Source of the DNA: Aliikangiella coralliicola | GTDB taxonomy: Bacteria > Pseudomonadota > Gammaproteobacteria > Enterobacterales > Kangiellaceae | Length of the DNA stretch: 64,000 nucleotides | Direction: 5' to 3' | Assembly: GCF_007004725.1 (NCBI RefSeq) | Contig: NZ_ML660166.1 | Coordinates: forward strand, 479,225-543,224 | In this document: positions 18,643 to 27,583 of the stretch, one piece after another | Layout: each line of letters opens with the position of its first letter | Position numbering within the stretch: position 1 is the first letter of the stretch | The notes under the pieces: model-generated | Told to the model about the DNA's origin: nothing | The model's input: only the letters and a program-made list of their open reading frames with translations | Database searches by the model: none | Made by a program: the position numbers and the translations under genes

Positions 18643-19770
18643 TCAGTATTTCAATTCATCCGGGATCGGCAGTTCATCCAGCTCTTTTGGCCGTAGACCT
18701 TTCCCTTGTCGGTAACTTTTCATCTGAAAAATATAAGCCAGCACTTGCGCCACAGCCAGGTAAAGTCCGTGAGGAACTTCCTGATCGATTTCAGTGGTGT
18801 GATAGAGCGCTCTGGCAAGCGGCGGTACTGGCAAAATAGCGACATCGTTAGCAATTGCTACCTTGCGGATCTGCATAGCAATGACATCAACACCTTTGGC
18901 AACAACAATTGGCGCGCTCGAACGGATCGCATCGTATTTTAATGCCACCGAGTAATGCTCAGGATTGGTTACCACCACATCAGCATCAGGAATCGCTTCC
19001 ATCATTCGGCTCTGCGCCAACTCTCGTTGCATCTGGCGAATTTTCCCTTTGACCTCAGGTTTTCCTTCGGTGTCTTTAAATTCATCTTTAACTTCCTGTT
19101 TGGTCATCTTAAGTTGTTTGGCATGATTCCAGATTTGGTAAGGCACATCGATCAAAGCAATGACCAGCAACGACAAAGATATTAAAAAGAAACTGCGAGT
19201 CACCAGATCCATTGCGCGGCCAATTCCAGCCTCCGCTTCTCCCTGTCCTAATTGAATCAACTCTGGAAAAACTTGAATAATTACCAGGTAGCCAACCAGA
19301 AAAACCACTGAAACTTTCGCTAATGCTTTAACCAATTCCATCAGCGCGTGCATGCCAAACATTCGCTTAAAACCTTTAGCCGGTGACATTCGATTAGCTT
19401 TAGGCGCCATCGCTTTTGAGCTGAATGCCAACCCGCCGGTCAGTAACGGAGAGAGCAATGCAATTGAAAATAATAAGAGAAAAAAAGGCGCAACCGATAG
19501 CAGCACATCCCCTAACAATTCACCAAGGGAAGCAATCATTTGATTGGACGTAAAAATATTTTTTCGATCAGGCGAAAAAGCACGAGTGGCCACGTTTGCA
19601 AAACCGGTTCCCATACTGGAAGAAAAACTATACAGCGAAACCGATGCCATCATCAGCAACATTGCCGTGGTTAATTCTCGTGAACGTGCAACCTGCCCTT
19701 TTTCGCGCGCTTCCTTTAGCCGCTTGGGGGTCGCCTGTTCGGATCGTTCACCGGAATCTGTTTCAGCCAT
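18643..19770 (-). CDS. flhB: Flagellar export switch protein FlhB
   Basis: A 375-residue export-gate protein with four membrane helices (about 35-220) and a cytoplasmic domain that self-cleaves to switch export from rod/hook to filament substrates. The cleavage site reads NPEH (in VVTNPEHYSVALKYD, near residue 269) rather than the more common NPTH. The Asn-Pro pair needed for cleavage is intact. The N-terminus SGERSEQATPKRLKEAREKG is typical. The start codon sits inside a 16-bp tandem duplication. FliK, which triggers the switch, is encoded at 27584-29212. Confidence 0.96.
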   Translation of the reverse strand: MAETDSGERSEQATPKRLKEAREKGQVARSRELTTAMLLMMASVSLYSFSSSMGTGFANVATRAFSPDRKNIFTSNQMIASLGELLGDVLLSVAPFFLLLFSIALLSPLLTGGLAFSSKAMAPKANRMSPAKGFKRMFGMHALMELVKALAKVSVVFLVGYLVIIQVFPELIQLGQGEAEAGIGRAMDLVTRSFFLISLSLLVIALIDVPYQIWNHAKQLKMTKQEVKDEFKDTEGKPEVKGKIRQMQRELAQSRMMEAIPDADVVVTNPEHYSVALKYDAIRSSAPIVVAKGVDVIAMQIRKVAIANDVAILPVPPLARALYHTTEIDQEVPHGLYLAVAQVLAYIFQMKSYRQGKGLRPKELDELPIPDELKY

Positions 19771-19795
19771 TATCAGCTCCAGCCATTATCAGCGA
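19764..19795 (-). repeat. 16-bp tandem duplication covering the flhB start codon, creating a micro-ORF
   Basis: CAGCCATTATCAGCTC (19764-19779) is repeated at 19780-19795 with the last two bases changed. The upstream copy supplies an extra ATG at 19786 that reads MAGADNG and stops at 19763-19765, overlapping the true flhB start. The GGAG ribosome site for flhB also lies within the duplication. Confidence 0.6.
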
Positions 19796-19882
19796 CAATT
19801 ACCATCAAGTCGCTTAACTTAATTGAGTGAATTTCTATTTTTGTTAACGCACTAAGTTTCAGGAATTTACCAGAATACATTG

Positions 19883-20674
19883 TTAACACTCCAAGCCAAC
19901 CAGATCACATACCAGCACACTCGCTCTGGCTAGTTGTCCTTCAAAATGCGGTAAAAAATACGACAGCGTTAACCACACTAAAATTAATCCTGACACCATC
20001 GTCAACGGAAAACCGACCGCAAATACATTAATCTGTGGCGCAGCTCTGGTCATCACACCGAATGAAATATTCACAATGAGCAATGACGCGATACTCACCA
20101 ATGCCATCAATAAGGCAGTCGCAAATACCCACTTGGCCCAGATGACTATTTTGTAAAACATTTCAAAAATAGTTATCCCCGTATCAGCGCCAATAGGCAA
20201 CACATAAAAGCTTTCAACCACCAGTCGAATCATGAGTAAATGGCCGTCAAAGGCCAAAAACAGTAACGTGGTTAGCATCAAAAAAAACTGCCCCAGAGCG
20301 GGAACGCTAGTGCCGTTAGCAGGATCAACTAAAGAGGCAAAACCTAAGCCTGATTGCATTGCCACTATTTGTGCCCCGACCACAAAAGTTTCCAGTAAAA
20401 GCCTCGATACAAATCCGATAACCACGCCGATTAATGTTTGTTCGATCACCAGGATAAAACTTTGTGCGGTGAATAGTTTAATCGGCTCTGTCGGCGGCAA
20501 TACAGGGGCCACCAGAATAGTGATTGATAACGCGAGCAGTAGTCGAAACCTCGCGGAAAAATTGCGAGAACCAATTACTGACAAAGTCATTAATAGCCCG
20601 GATAAACGCGCAAACGGCAACATATAAACGGCTAAAAAAGACAATATCTGTTCGGCGTTGAGGCTCAACATCAT
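19883..20674 (-). CDS. fliR: Flagellar export gate protein FliR
   Basis: A 263-residue integral membrane protein with about six hydrophobic segments, for example ILSFLAVYMLPFARLSGLLM and VATALLMALVSIASLLIVNI. With FliP and FliQ it forms the helical core of the export channel. The start ATG 20674 follows the fliQ stop by 8 bp. Length and helix pattern are normal. A 112-bp gap separates it from flhB. Confidence 0.95.
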   Translation of the reverse strand: MMLSLNAEQILSFLAVYMLPFARLSGLLMTLSVIGSRNFSARFRLLLALSITILVAPVLPPTEPIKLFTAQSFILVIEQTLIGVVIGFVSRLLLETFVVGAQIVAMQSGLGFASLVDPANGTSVPALGQFFLMLTTLLFLAFDGHLLMIRLVVESFYVLPIGADTGITIFEMFYKIVIWAKWVFATALLMALVSIASLLIVNISFGVMTRAAPQINVFAVGFPLTMVSGLILVWLTLSYFLPHFEGQLARASVLVCDLVGLEC

Positions 20675-20682
20675 AAAACCAC

Positions 20683-20952
20683 TTAACCAATTAGCTCAGG
20701 TATTGAAAGGTATAGTTCGTTAGCAAAACCAACCAGAGTCGCAAAAATCCAGTTAGCTAAATACATCATCGTCGCCAGGGTCACCAGCAGCCTCGGTAGA
20801 AATGATAAGGTCTGCTCATTAATACTGGTTGCGGCCTGAAAAACCGCGACTAGCAAACCAACAATTAACCCCGGAACAATCACCGCAGCCACCAATAAAA
20901 TAATGACATAAAGTGCGTTTCGAAAAACTTCTACAACAACTTCCGGTCCCAT
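20683..20952 (-). CDS. fliQ: Flagellar export gate protein FliQ
   Basis: An 89-residue protein with two membrane hairpin helices (ALYVIILLVAAVIVPGLIVGLL and LLVTLATMMYLANWIFATLV) and the conserved QAATSINEQTLSF loop. It is part of the FliPQR export core. Gaps to fliP (15 bp) and fliR (8 bp) show a single operon. Confidence 0.95.
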   Translation of the reverse strand: MGPEVVVEVFRNALYVIILLVAAVIVPGLIVGLLVAVFQAATSINEQTLSFLPRLLVTLATMMYLANWIFATLVGFANELYLSIPELIG

Positions 20953-20967
20953 TGTTATGCACTCCTG

Positions 20968-21702
20968 TTACAAAAAACTATTGGCTAAAGTCCCCACGAC
21001 CAACGCCCACCCGTCAACCAGAACAAACAACATAATTTTAAAAGGTAATGAGATAATCAAAGGAGACAGCATCATCATCCCCATTGCCATCAATATACTG
21101 GCGATTACCAGGTCAATAATGAGAAATGGAATAAATAATAGAAAGCCAATTTGAAAAGCCGTTTTTAATTCGCTGATAATAAAAGCAGGCACCAACACTT
21201 TGAATGGCGGCATTTCACCCTCTTCCAATTTTTCAGTGCCGGACAAATCCATAAACAAAACCAGGTCGCTCTCTCGAATTTGACCCAGCATAAATTGACT
21301 GAAAGGAAGCTGTGCTTGTTCAAGCGCCTGAGACGCGTTGATTGACTCGTTCAAATAGGGCTGTATAGATTGTTCGTTAACTTGCTCAATCACCGGCGAC
21401 ATAATAAACAAGGTAAGAAATAAACTTAAGCCGATTAAAATTTGATTGCTCGGTGTTTGCTGCATTCCTAATGCCTGACGCAAAATCGCAAACACGACGG
21501 TCACGCGGATAAAAGAAGTCATCATCATCACTATCGCAGGCAGAAAGGTCAGTAAGGTCATTAACCCTAAAACCTGCAGGGTAATGCTATATTCCTGGTT
21601 GCCTGATTGATTAGTTTCAACCGTTAATACAGGGACGCCGGCGTCAGCGAATAACTCCGGTGAAATGAATAAACCGAAAGCGATTAGCAATAGCTTCAAC
21701 AT
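20968..21702 (-). CDS. fliP: Flagellar export gate protein FliP
   Basis: A 244-residue export core protein with a cleavable signal peptide ([19 protein letters not shown]) followed by four membrane helices. Family hallmarks include [20 protein letters not shown] and [19 protein letters not shown]. FliP forms the pentameric base of the FliPQR channel, assembled with the help of FliO. The start overlaps the fliO stop by one base (TAATG), implying coupling. Confidence 0.96.
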   Translation of the reverse strand: MLKLLLIAFGLFISPELFADAGVPVLTVETNQSGNQEYSITLQVLGLMTLLTFLPAIVMMMTSFIRVTVVFAILRQALGMQQTPSNQILIGLSLFLTLFIMSPVIEQVNEQSIQPYLNESINASQALEQAQLPFSQFMLGQIRESDLVLFMDLSGTEKLEEGEMPPFKVLVPAFIISELKTAFQIGFLLFIPFLIIDLVIASILMAMGMMMLSPLIISLPFKIMLFVLVDGWALVVGTLANSFL

Positions 21703-22181
21703 TAGCTTGCCTCGCTAGCCGATTGATTTTTTGTCGTGTCGTTTTTTGCTGAGCCAACCAGCGTGTGAGGATGAAGCAGCTGCTTCATTAATTTATCAAA
21801 TGAAATTTTCGCAGGCTTCTTTTCGATAGGCTGCTCTAACTGACAAATCTGGTTAATGTTATTAGGCGTCACTCCTAAAACATATTGTTCCCCTTGAATA
21901 TCGACAATGACCAGCTTTTCCTTAGTGCCGAGATTTTGTGAGTCGATGACCCGAATATGATTGGAAACCATGTTAAAGCTGTTAAACTTTTTCAATAAAA
22001 AAGCGAGTATAAAAATCACTAGCAATATACCGCCCAGGCCCATTAGCATCGGTAATAAACTCTCAACGGGTGTCACGGCATTAGAAGTAGATTTATCAGC
22101 TGCCTGAACAGGCAAAGCAAAAGACAAGCAGATGATGAGCAGCACTTGTTGGTTTAGTATTTTTTTCATGGTGCTTTTCAT
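21702..22181 (-). CDS. fliO: Flagellar export assembly protein FliO
   Basis: A 159-residue membrane protein with an N-terminal signal-like segment ([20 protein letters not shown]), one strong membrane helix near 45-65 ([24 protein letters not shown]) and a small cytoplasmic domain ([20 protein letters not shown]). FliO is a scaffold for FliP pentamer assembly and is poorly conserved. The identification relies on this architecture plus the position between fliN and fliP. The ribosome site is weak, so translation may be coupled to fliN. Confidence 0.9.
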   Translation of the reverse strand: MKSTMKKILNQQVLLIICLSFALPVQAADKSTSNAVTPVESLLPMLMGLGGILLVIFILAFLLKKFNSFNMVSNHIRVIDSQNLGTKEKLVIVDIQGEQYVLGVTPNNINQICQLEQPIEKKPAKISFDKLMKQLLHPHTLVGSAKNDTTKNQSASEAS

Positions 22182-22195
22182 AAACGACTCATTAA

Positions 22196-22585
22196 CTATT
22201 TTAACTTTTGTATTCTTTCAGCCGGGCTCATTACATCAGTTAATCGTATCCCGTATTTTTCGTTAACCACGACAACTTCGCCGTGCGCAATCATCGTTCC
22301 ATTAACCATCACATCCAAAGGTTCTCCAGCTAACCGATCCAGTTCAACCACAGAACCTTGGGTTAACTGTAACAGGCTTCGAATTGGAATCTGGGTTCGC
22401 CCCACTTCCATTGAAAGCGATACAGGAATATCAAGAATAACGTCGAGCTTATCGGTATCAACATCTTTAAGCCCCTCTCCTTCTTCTTTGAGCGATTCCA
22501 TACTAGCCGCCTGAGCTTGCGCTTCTGCAGCAGCCTGCTCGTTCATTGCGTCGGCCCAATCGTCGGTATCGTCGTCACCAGCCAT
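22196..22585 (-). CDS. fliN: Flagellar C-ring switch protein FliN
   Basis: A 129-residue protein with an acidic, Ala-rich N-terminus and a C-terminal SpoA/FliN domain (DVILDIPVSLSMEVGRTQIP, LLQLTQGSVVELDRLAGEPL, VVVNEKYGIRLTDVMSPAER). It completes the C-ring with FliM and FliG and helps position FliH/FliI. It follows fliM after a 2-bp gap. Confidence 0.96.
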   Translation of the reverse strand: MAGDDDTDDWADAMNEQAAAEAQAQAASMESLKEEGEGLKDVDTDKLDVILDIPVSLSMEVGRTQIPIRSLLQLTQGSVVELDRLAGEPLDVMVNGTMIAHGEVVVVNEKYGIRLTDVMSPAERIQKLK

Positions 22586-22587
22586 AA

Positions 22588-23583
22588 TTATTCCTCTAGT
22601 AATGTTCGCATAATATGTTCGCGAGAAATTTCTTCTTCAATTTTTACTGCCATATGGCCATTTGATGTACCAAATCTTGCTCTGAAGCAAGGTGTATCCT
22701 GCGCGCTCAAAGTAACCAGTTCAGGCATATCGACGGGTATGATATCGCCCTCTTTAAAAGCCATCACATCGCGCAAGCTCACTTCGGTTTCAACCAGTTG
22801 GCTACTCAATTCGACTTCTGCAGTAAGAATTTCTTCACGCAGCGCATCGGTCCAACGATCGTCAACATCATCTCTGTCACTCTGGATACCGGCGTCGAGT
22901 TTGTCGCGTATCGGTTCTAACATCGAGTAAGGCATGGTAACGTGAAAATTTCCGCCGCCACCATCAAGTTCAATATTAAAACTACAAACGCAAACCACTT
23001 CTGAGGGGCTAACAATTGTCGCCAGCGCGGGGTTAACCTCCGAGTCCATATACTCAAACTCAACCTTCATCACCGGTGACCAGGCTTCGCGCAAATCAAC
23101 AAATGCCTGCTGTAGCAATAATTGAATAATTCTTCTTTCGGTTGGTGTAAATTCTCGACCTTCGATTTTGGCGTGAAAACGTCCGTCACCGCCGAAAAAG
23201 TTGTCCACTAAAATAAAAACTAATTTTGCTTCCAGCGTAAATAATGCCGTTCCTCTGAGTGGCTTTATCTTGACCATATTTAAACTGGTCGGCACAAACA
23301 GACTATGAATATATTCACTAAACTTAATCATCTGAATGCCATTAACGGAAATTTCAGCGCTTCTTCTCATCATGTTAAAAAGGCTGATCCGCATGTGTCG
23401 TGCGAAGCGTTCGTTGACCATTTCCAACGATGGCATTCGACCACGAACAATTCGGTCCTGAGAAGAAAAGTCATAAGCGCGCGCTTCGGAAGGGTCTAAC
23501 GACTCCTCCTCAACATCGATATCACCGTCGTCAACTCCGTGGAGTAACGCGTCAATTTCGTCCTGGCTTAATAGATCAGACAT
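22588..23583 (-). CDS. fliM: Flagellar C-ring switch protein FliM
   Basis: A 331-residue switch protein. The N-terminal CheY-P binding peptide LSQDEIDALLHG (residues 5-16) is intact. The CheC-like middle domain and C-terminal SpoA domain (VSLRDVMAFKEGDIIPVDMP) follow. It receives CheY-P and transmits the rotation signal to FliG. The N-terminal peptide has the same pattern as the repeats in the CheA at 9206-11581. It is separated from fliL by 146 bp with no visible signal. Confidence 0.97.
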   Translation of the reverse strand: MSDLLSQDEIDALLHGVDDGDIDVEEESLDPSEARAYDFSSQDRIVRGRMPSLEMVNERFARHMRISLFNMMRRSAEISVNGIQMIKFSEYIHSLFVPTSLNMVKIKPLRGTALFTLEAKLVFILVDNFFGGDGRFHAKIEGREFTPTERRIIQLLLQQAFVDLREAWSPVMKVEFEYMDSEVNPALATIVSPSEVVCVCSFNIELDGGGGNFHVTMPYSMLEPIRDKLDAGIQSDRDDVDDRWTDALREEILTAEVELSSQLVETEVSLRDVMAFKEGDIIPVDMPELVTLSAQDTPCFRARFGTSNGHMAVKIEEEISREHIMRTLLEE

Positions 23584-23729
23584 ATCAATCCACGTTCAAC
23601 TTTTTGTACATCATCATTTTGAAATCGCCGTTTTAATGCCATCATTTTAAATTTCAACTTTATTATCATTCATTCGATAGAAACAAGTATTCAAAATATC
23701 AATTAAAAAACTTCGACCAACACAAAAAA

Positions 23730-24248
23730 TCACTGCATAACAAAACTAATAAAGAGAACCTTTTCAACTGTCGGCTCGCCGACCAGATCGGTTAAGGTTG
23801 CTTGCACGGTTTCCAAAGACTTCTGTTGCAAGGCAAGTCGACCTTCCGGCGTTTTTAATTCATCAGCTGATTGTTGACTCACTAACATTAAGACATCATT
23901 TTTTAGCTGAGGCATATGTTTTTTTACAGTCATTCTGGCGTCATCGCCACGAACCATAAAACTCATTTTAATTTGTACCGTTCGACTTTTTCTTTTGCCA
24001 GGAATATTGCTGGTGATAGCCTCCGGTACGCCAACATATTGTGCAGGTTCTTTATCTTCAACTTCGACTTCTTCAGCACTCGCATCTGACTTGCTGTCGT
24101 CTCCGCCAAGCATTAAAAAGGCTCCAACACCTGCGCCTATTAACAATACTGCCACCACCCCAATAATAATAAACTTCTTACTTCCGCCCGAACTTCCACC
24201 GGCACCGTCTTCAACATCTAGTTCAAGATCTTGGTCATCATTTGCCAT
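23730..24248 (-). CDS. fliL: Flagellar basal body-associated protein FliL
   Basis: A 172-residue inner-membrane protein with an acidic N-terminus, one membrane helix (about 25-46, KKFIIIGVVAVLLIGAGVGA), then an acidic stretch and a periplasmic domain (VQIKMSFMVRGDDARMTVKK, then KVLFISFVMQ at the end). It surrounds and stabilises stator units. It is the first gene of the fliLMNOPQR-flhBAFG operon, with a sigma-54-like site 57 bp upstream. Confidence 0.94.
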   Translation of the reverse strand: MANDDQDLELDVEDGAGGSSGGSKKFIIIGVVAVLLIGAGVGAFLMLGGDDSKSDASAEEVEVEDKEPAQYVGVPEAITSNIPGKRKSRTVQIKMSFMVRGDDARMTVKKHMPQLKNDVLMLVSQQSADELKTPEGRLALQQKSLETVQATLTDLVGEPTVEKVLFISFVMQ

Positions 24249-24304
24249 TTTGACTCCAGTTTGTTTTATTAAACTCTATACACGGCACGCATGATTCTTA
24301 ACAC

Positions 24305-24321
24305 TGCAAAACACATACCAA
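24305..24321 (-). promoter_or_regulatory. Sigma-54-type promoter upstream of fliL
   Basis: The minus strand reads TTGGTATGTGTTTTGCA, with GG and GC separated by exactly 10 bases. It matches the -24/-12 consensus at TGG, the A and G of the CACG block, and TTGCA. The predicted start is near 24294, giving a leader of about 45 nt. Confidence 0.55.
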
Positions 24322-24648
24322 TCGTGAGATATGTTTAGACAAGCAGCTAACCTATTGATTATCAGAAGAATTAGCGTGATTCCGCACTTTGTATTTCAAC
24401 CTTAGTATAGTCAAAATTATGGCGATGCTGGTGAGGGATTCAAAATAATTAGCCAAAAATCTGACCCTGTGGATTTTTCGGCCTAATCGATATGAAAATA
24501 TTAGAAATTCAAATAGGGATCTGTGTCGCCATTAATTAATACCGCCAAGTTCAATGCTGATATTTGGCAACTCAAACACTCGTTTATGGTTAAAAATGGG
24601 ACAAATTAAATGAGCGGATATCATCTCGAATTGAGTGTCACTCCAAGC

Positions 24649-25011
24649 TCAATACGAACCTTGAATTTTAGCAAATAGAATTCCAGCTAACCCGATAAGC
24701 AATCCAACCCAATATAAATAGTGCTGGAAAAAACGCCGGACTCGACAATTTGCTCGCAAGCTAAACGCCGCCCATTTATTCTCACCTTTCCAGTCCACAT
24801 TAATATAGTCGGTAATCATTCGGCTCGCATGAACACCTGCAATAAAATACACGATGATCAATGCGACCATGCTCAATTGAAATATTTCAATTTCTTCGAC
24901 ATGTAAAGCAGTTGCAATTATGGCCAGGACCGGTGGCGTTGAAATATACAAGCCCAGATGAAATTTAATATAATCATAAAGCAGATCAGCGTGTTTTTCT
25001 TCGTTACTCAT
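24649..25011 (-). CDS. Small membrane protein of unknown function
   Basis: A protein of about 120 residues (from ATG 25011, with GGAG six bases upstream; an in-frame GTG lies at 25023). Three hydrophobic segments are visible: PPVLAIIATALHV, FQLSMVALIIVYFIAGVHAS and YLYWVGLLIGLAGILFA. A basic cytoplasmic stretch (RANCRVRRFF) lies before the last. I do not recognise the family. It lies alone between fliL and a chemoreceptor, with 400 bp on the fliL side that contain only the sigma-54 site and AT-rich DNA. It is not a standard flagellar gene. Confidence 0.6.
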   Translation of the reverse strand: MSNEEKHADLLYDYIKFHLGLYISTPPVLAIIATALHVEEIEIFQLSMVALIIVYFIAGVHASRMITDYINVDWKGENKWAAFSLRANCRVRRFFQHYLYWVGLLIGLAGILFAKIQGSY

Positions 25012-25177
25012 AAGTAGCTCCACTCTAAAAATTGACCTTTGCTAATGACATCGCTAACCAAGGTAGTCAATCGTTCTTAACGATGACAAACAACCCAATA
25101 GGATAAATAATATAAGACTAGCTTTTCAATTACATCAAGTCTGAACAACTACAAATTTTTCAATATTACCTGTTGAG

Positions 25178-26800
25178 CTAATTAAATTTGAGTTTACCAA
25201 TCTGATTTTCCAGATCTGTCGCTAGCTCAGATATCAGATCAGTTGCTCTACGATTATCCTGGGCTAAAGCTGCCGCGTTCTGTGATCCTGTTGCAATCAA
25301 ATTTATTCGTTCGGAAATATCATCGCTCACTTTGGTTTGTTCTTGCGCCGCGGTTGCGATTTGATGATTCATTTCGGTAATCGTTGTTAAAGCTTGTGCT
25401 ATCTGCTGCAATGCATCCGATGCTTCACGCGCACCGGTTACAGTTTGAAAGCTGGATTTTTTGGCAGTTTCCATCGAGTTAATTGCATTTTGAGAGCCAC
25501 TTTGTAATCTCTCGATCATTTGCTGAATTTCAGCGGTACTATCCTGAGTGCGTTTCGCTAAATTTCGAACTTCGTCTGCGACCACCGCAAAACCTCTGCC
25601 TTGATCGCCGGCTCTGGCAGCTTCTATGGCTGCATTGAGTGCCAATAAATTAGTTTGCTCTGCAATGCCACGAATAACATCTAACACTGAAACTATGCTG
25701 CCGACGTCCTGGCCCAAATCTCCGATAACCTGCGCAGCAGAATCAATCTGGGTTGCCAGCGCTTCAGTTGCCGCCGCGGATTCTGACATTATGGTTTGAA
25801 CTTTTTGCCCGTCTTCATCAGCTTGTATAGTGGCTTCGGCAGCCCCTTGCGCACTATCTGAGACGGTATTTGCGGAAGAAGACATTTCAGTCATAGAAGT
25901 TGCGACCATATCAATTTCTTCGGACTGTGATTGAAATGTCTTTTCAATTTTTGTTGAGCGCTCTTCAGCAGAATGGACTTCATCGTGTAATTTTATGGTC
26001 GCGTTTGATAGAGAGTTCAGCACTTCTTTGAGTGCTCTTTGCATACGCAAAACCGATCCGTAAACGCTGTTTCGATCGAACTCACCGTCGGTCTGGTGGT
26101 CGAAATTACCAGACGCTACTTCGCGAGTTAACCTCAATAACTCTGTAGGTTCGGTGCCTAAATCCAGCAAAAGTTTTCTGACGGTATAAAAAACGCATAA
26201 CGACAGAACAGCTGAGATCAGTAGGCACAGTATCAGTTGCCATTGGGCTGTTGACCAGAATCTCGCATTGACCTCATGAAAACCAATGCCGGTTCCCACT
26301 ACCCAGCGCCACCTTTCACTGATCTGAACTATGGATAAAACTTCTTCGATTGAGCCATCACTTTTTTTCTTGGTCCAGGCATACTCGACAATACCCGATG
26401 GCTGGTTTTGAACGGCTGTTAAAATAATATTACCGACACTTTTACCATCGCCATCTTTAAAGTCATGAAAACTGGTATTGTGGAGTTGAGGATCAAGTGG
26501 AGCGGCAATGAAATTCATATTTTCATCTGCCACATAAACATATTCGCTTTTATGATATTTATTTTCTCTTAAAATTTGGGTAGCAAGTGCTTTGGCTTCT
26601 TGCTCACTCATTTTCCCCTGGGCTGCATAGTTTTCAATTTCGGTGATTGTTGAGTAGGTGCTGGTTAATAGTTGATATACTCTGGCTTTGTTGTCCTGAC
26701 TGCTGGTGTAGCGTAGGGTAAACAAGCCGACGAGCATAATGGTGATAACGGCGACAAAGGTCAGTACGCTAATAACCCAAACTTTCGTTTTTAGCTTCAT
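25178..26800 (-). CDS. Methyl-accepting chemotaxis protein with periplasmic Cache domain
   Basis: A 540-residue transmembrane chemoreceptor with TM1 at residues about 6-28, a periplasmic single-Cache domain at about 35-185 ([40 protein letters not shown]), TM2 near 187-208, HAMP, and the cytoplasmic signalling domain with hairpin tip [20 protein letters not shown]. Cache_2-type sensors usually bind small organic acids or similar nutrients. The ligand cannot be read here. No CheR-binding pentapeptide is evident at the C-terminus. It is monocistronic and sits between the small membrane gene and fliK. Confidence 0.93.
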   Translation of the reverse strand: MKLKTKVWVISVLTFVAVITIMLVGLFTLRYTSSQDNKARVYQLLTSTYSTITEIENYAAQGKMSEQEAKALATQILRENKYHKSEYVYVADENMNFIAAPLDPQLHNTSFHDFKDGDGKSVGNIILTAVQNQPSGIVEYAWTKKKSDGSIEEVLSIVQISERWRWVVGTGIGFHEVNARFWSTAQWQLILCLLISAVLSLCVFYTVRKLLLDLGTEPTELLRLTREVASGNFDHQTDGEFDRNSVYGSVLRMQRALKEVLNSLSNATIKLHDEVHSAEERSTKIEKTFQSQSEEIDMVATSMTEMSSSANTVSDSAQGAAEATIQADEDGQKVQTIMSESAAATEALATQIDSAAQVIGDLGQDVGSIVSVLDVIRGIAEQTNLLALNAAIEAARAGDQGRGFAVVADEVRNLAKRTQDSTAEIQQMIERLQSGSQNAINSMETAKKSSFQTVTGAREASDALQQIAQALTTITEMNHQIATAAQEQTKVSDDISERINLIATGSQNAAALAQDNRRATDLISELATDLENQIGKLKFN

Positions 26801-27080
26801 ACAGTTTTCCCCTCTGTTTTGACTTTAATGGTTTAATTTTTTCTGGATATTTTTTCTCAAAGCAATTTTGCTGGTGTTTTCCGTTTGTATTCGCGATGCT
26901 TTGTCCCTTGAGTCTGGTTTTGCTCTTTGGGCGACTTATTTTATTTTGCGATATTGTTAGATAATCCTATATTAATGATAGCGTTGTCAAAAACTAATCA
27001 GTTCTAACGGGTATTGGCGTTAGAAGGTTCTGTTGTGGCGTTTTTTGTTGATCAATTGGTTATTGGGATTATTTTCTAAG

Positions 27081-27171
27081 TGCTGTTTCGCACCGCTTTG
27101 CTTACGTGCGACTTACTTTTGCCAACAGCTGCAAAAGTAAGCAAAAAAGCCGTTGACGTTTGCACTGGGCC
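27081..27171 (+). repeat. Dispersed repeat, copy 1 of an inverted pair
   Basis: This copy of about 90 bp shares the core TTTCGCACCGCTTTGCTT and the tail GCAAAAAAGCC with the inverted copy at 27481-27575. It contains its own hairpin, CTTACTTTTGC paired with GCAAAAGTAAG. The 783-bp gap between the receptor and fliK otherwise holds no gene. Confidence 0.7.
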
Positions 27172-27480
27172 ATTTATTAGCAGAGTCTCTTGCTTTCACT
27201 TTACCCAAACACAGACTTCTTTCGTTCGCTTTTATATTTAAACACCTGTCAAAAAGAATCCTGATTGGCAATCAATTAATATGTACTAAGTTCGAGACTA
27301 CCTAAGTACTTGCAAGGTAGTCGCATAGAAATGATTAGTAAGATAATCGTTAGGATGTCTCGAAATTAGTTCTCGCTACTACTTGCCCATACTTATGAGT
27401 TGATTAATTGGTGTGTAAATCTAATAGCAAGCGAAAGTGGTACGAGTTTGGATTTACTCACAACAAGCACAACTGTCAAT

Positions 27481-27575
27481 CCATGCTCAGCGCGAGCGTC
27501 ACGGGCTTTTTTGCCTTCTTTTTTAGCTCTTGAAAAAAGAAGGTCGCACGCAAGCAAAGCGGTGCGAAACCGCCC
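27481..27575 (-). repeat. Dispersed repeat, copy 2 of an inverted pair, just downstream of fliK
   Basis: Inverted relative of 27081-27171. Its hairpin (CCTTCTTTTTT with AAAAAAGAAGG) differs from that of copy 1 at several positions, yet both arms changed together, so the fold is kept. It begins 8 bp after the fliK stop and could act as the fliK terminator. Confidence 0.65.
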
Positions 27576-27583
27576 TAAAAAAA

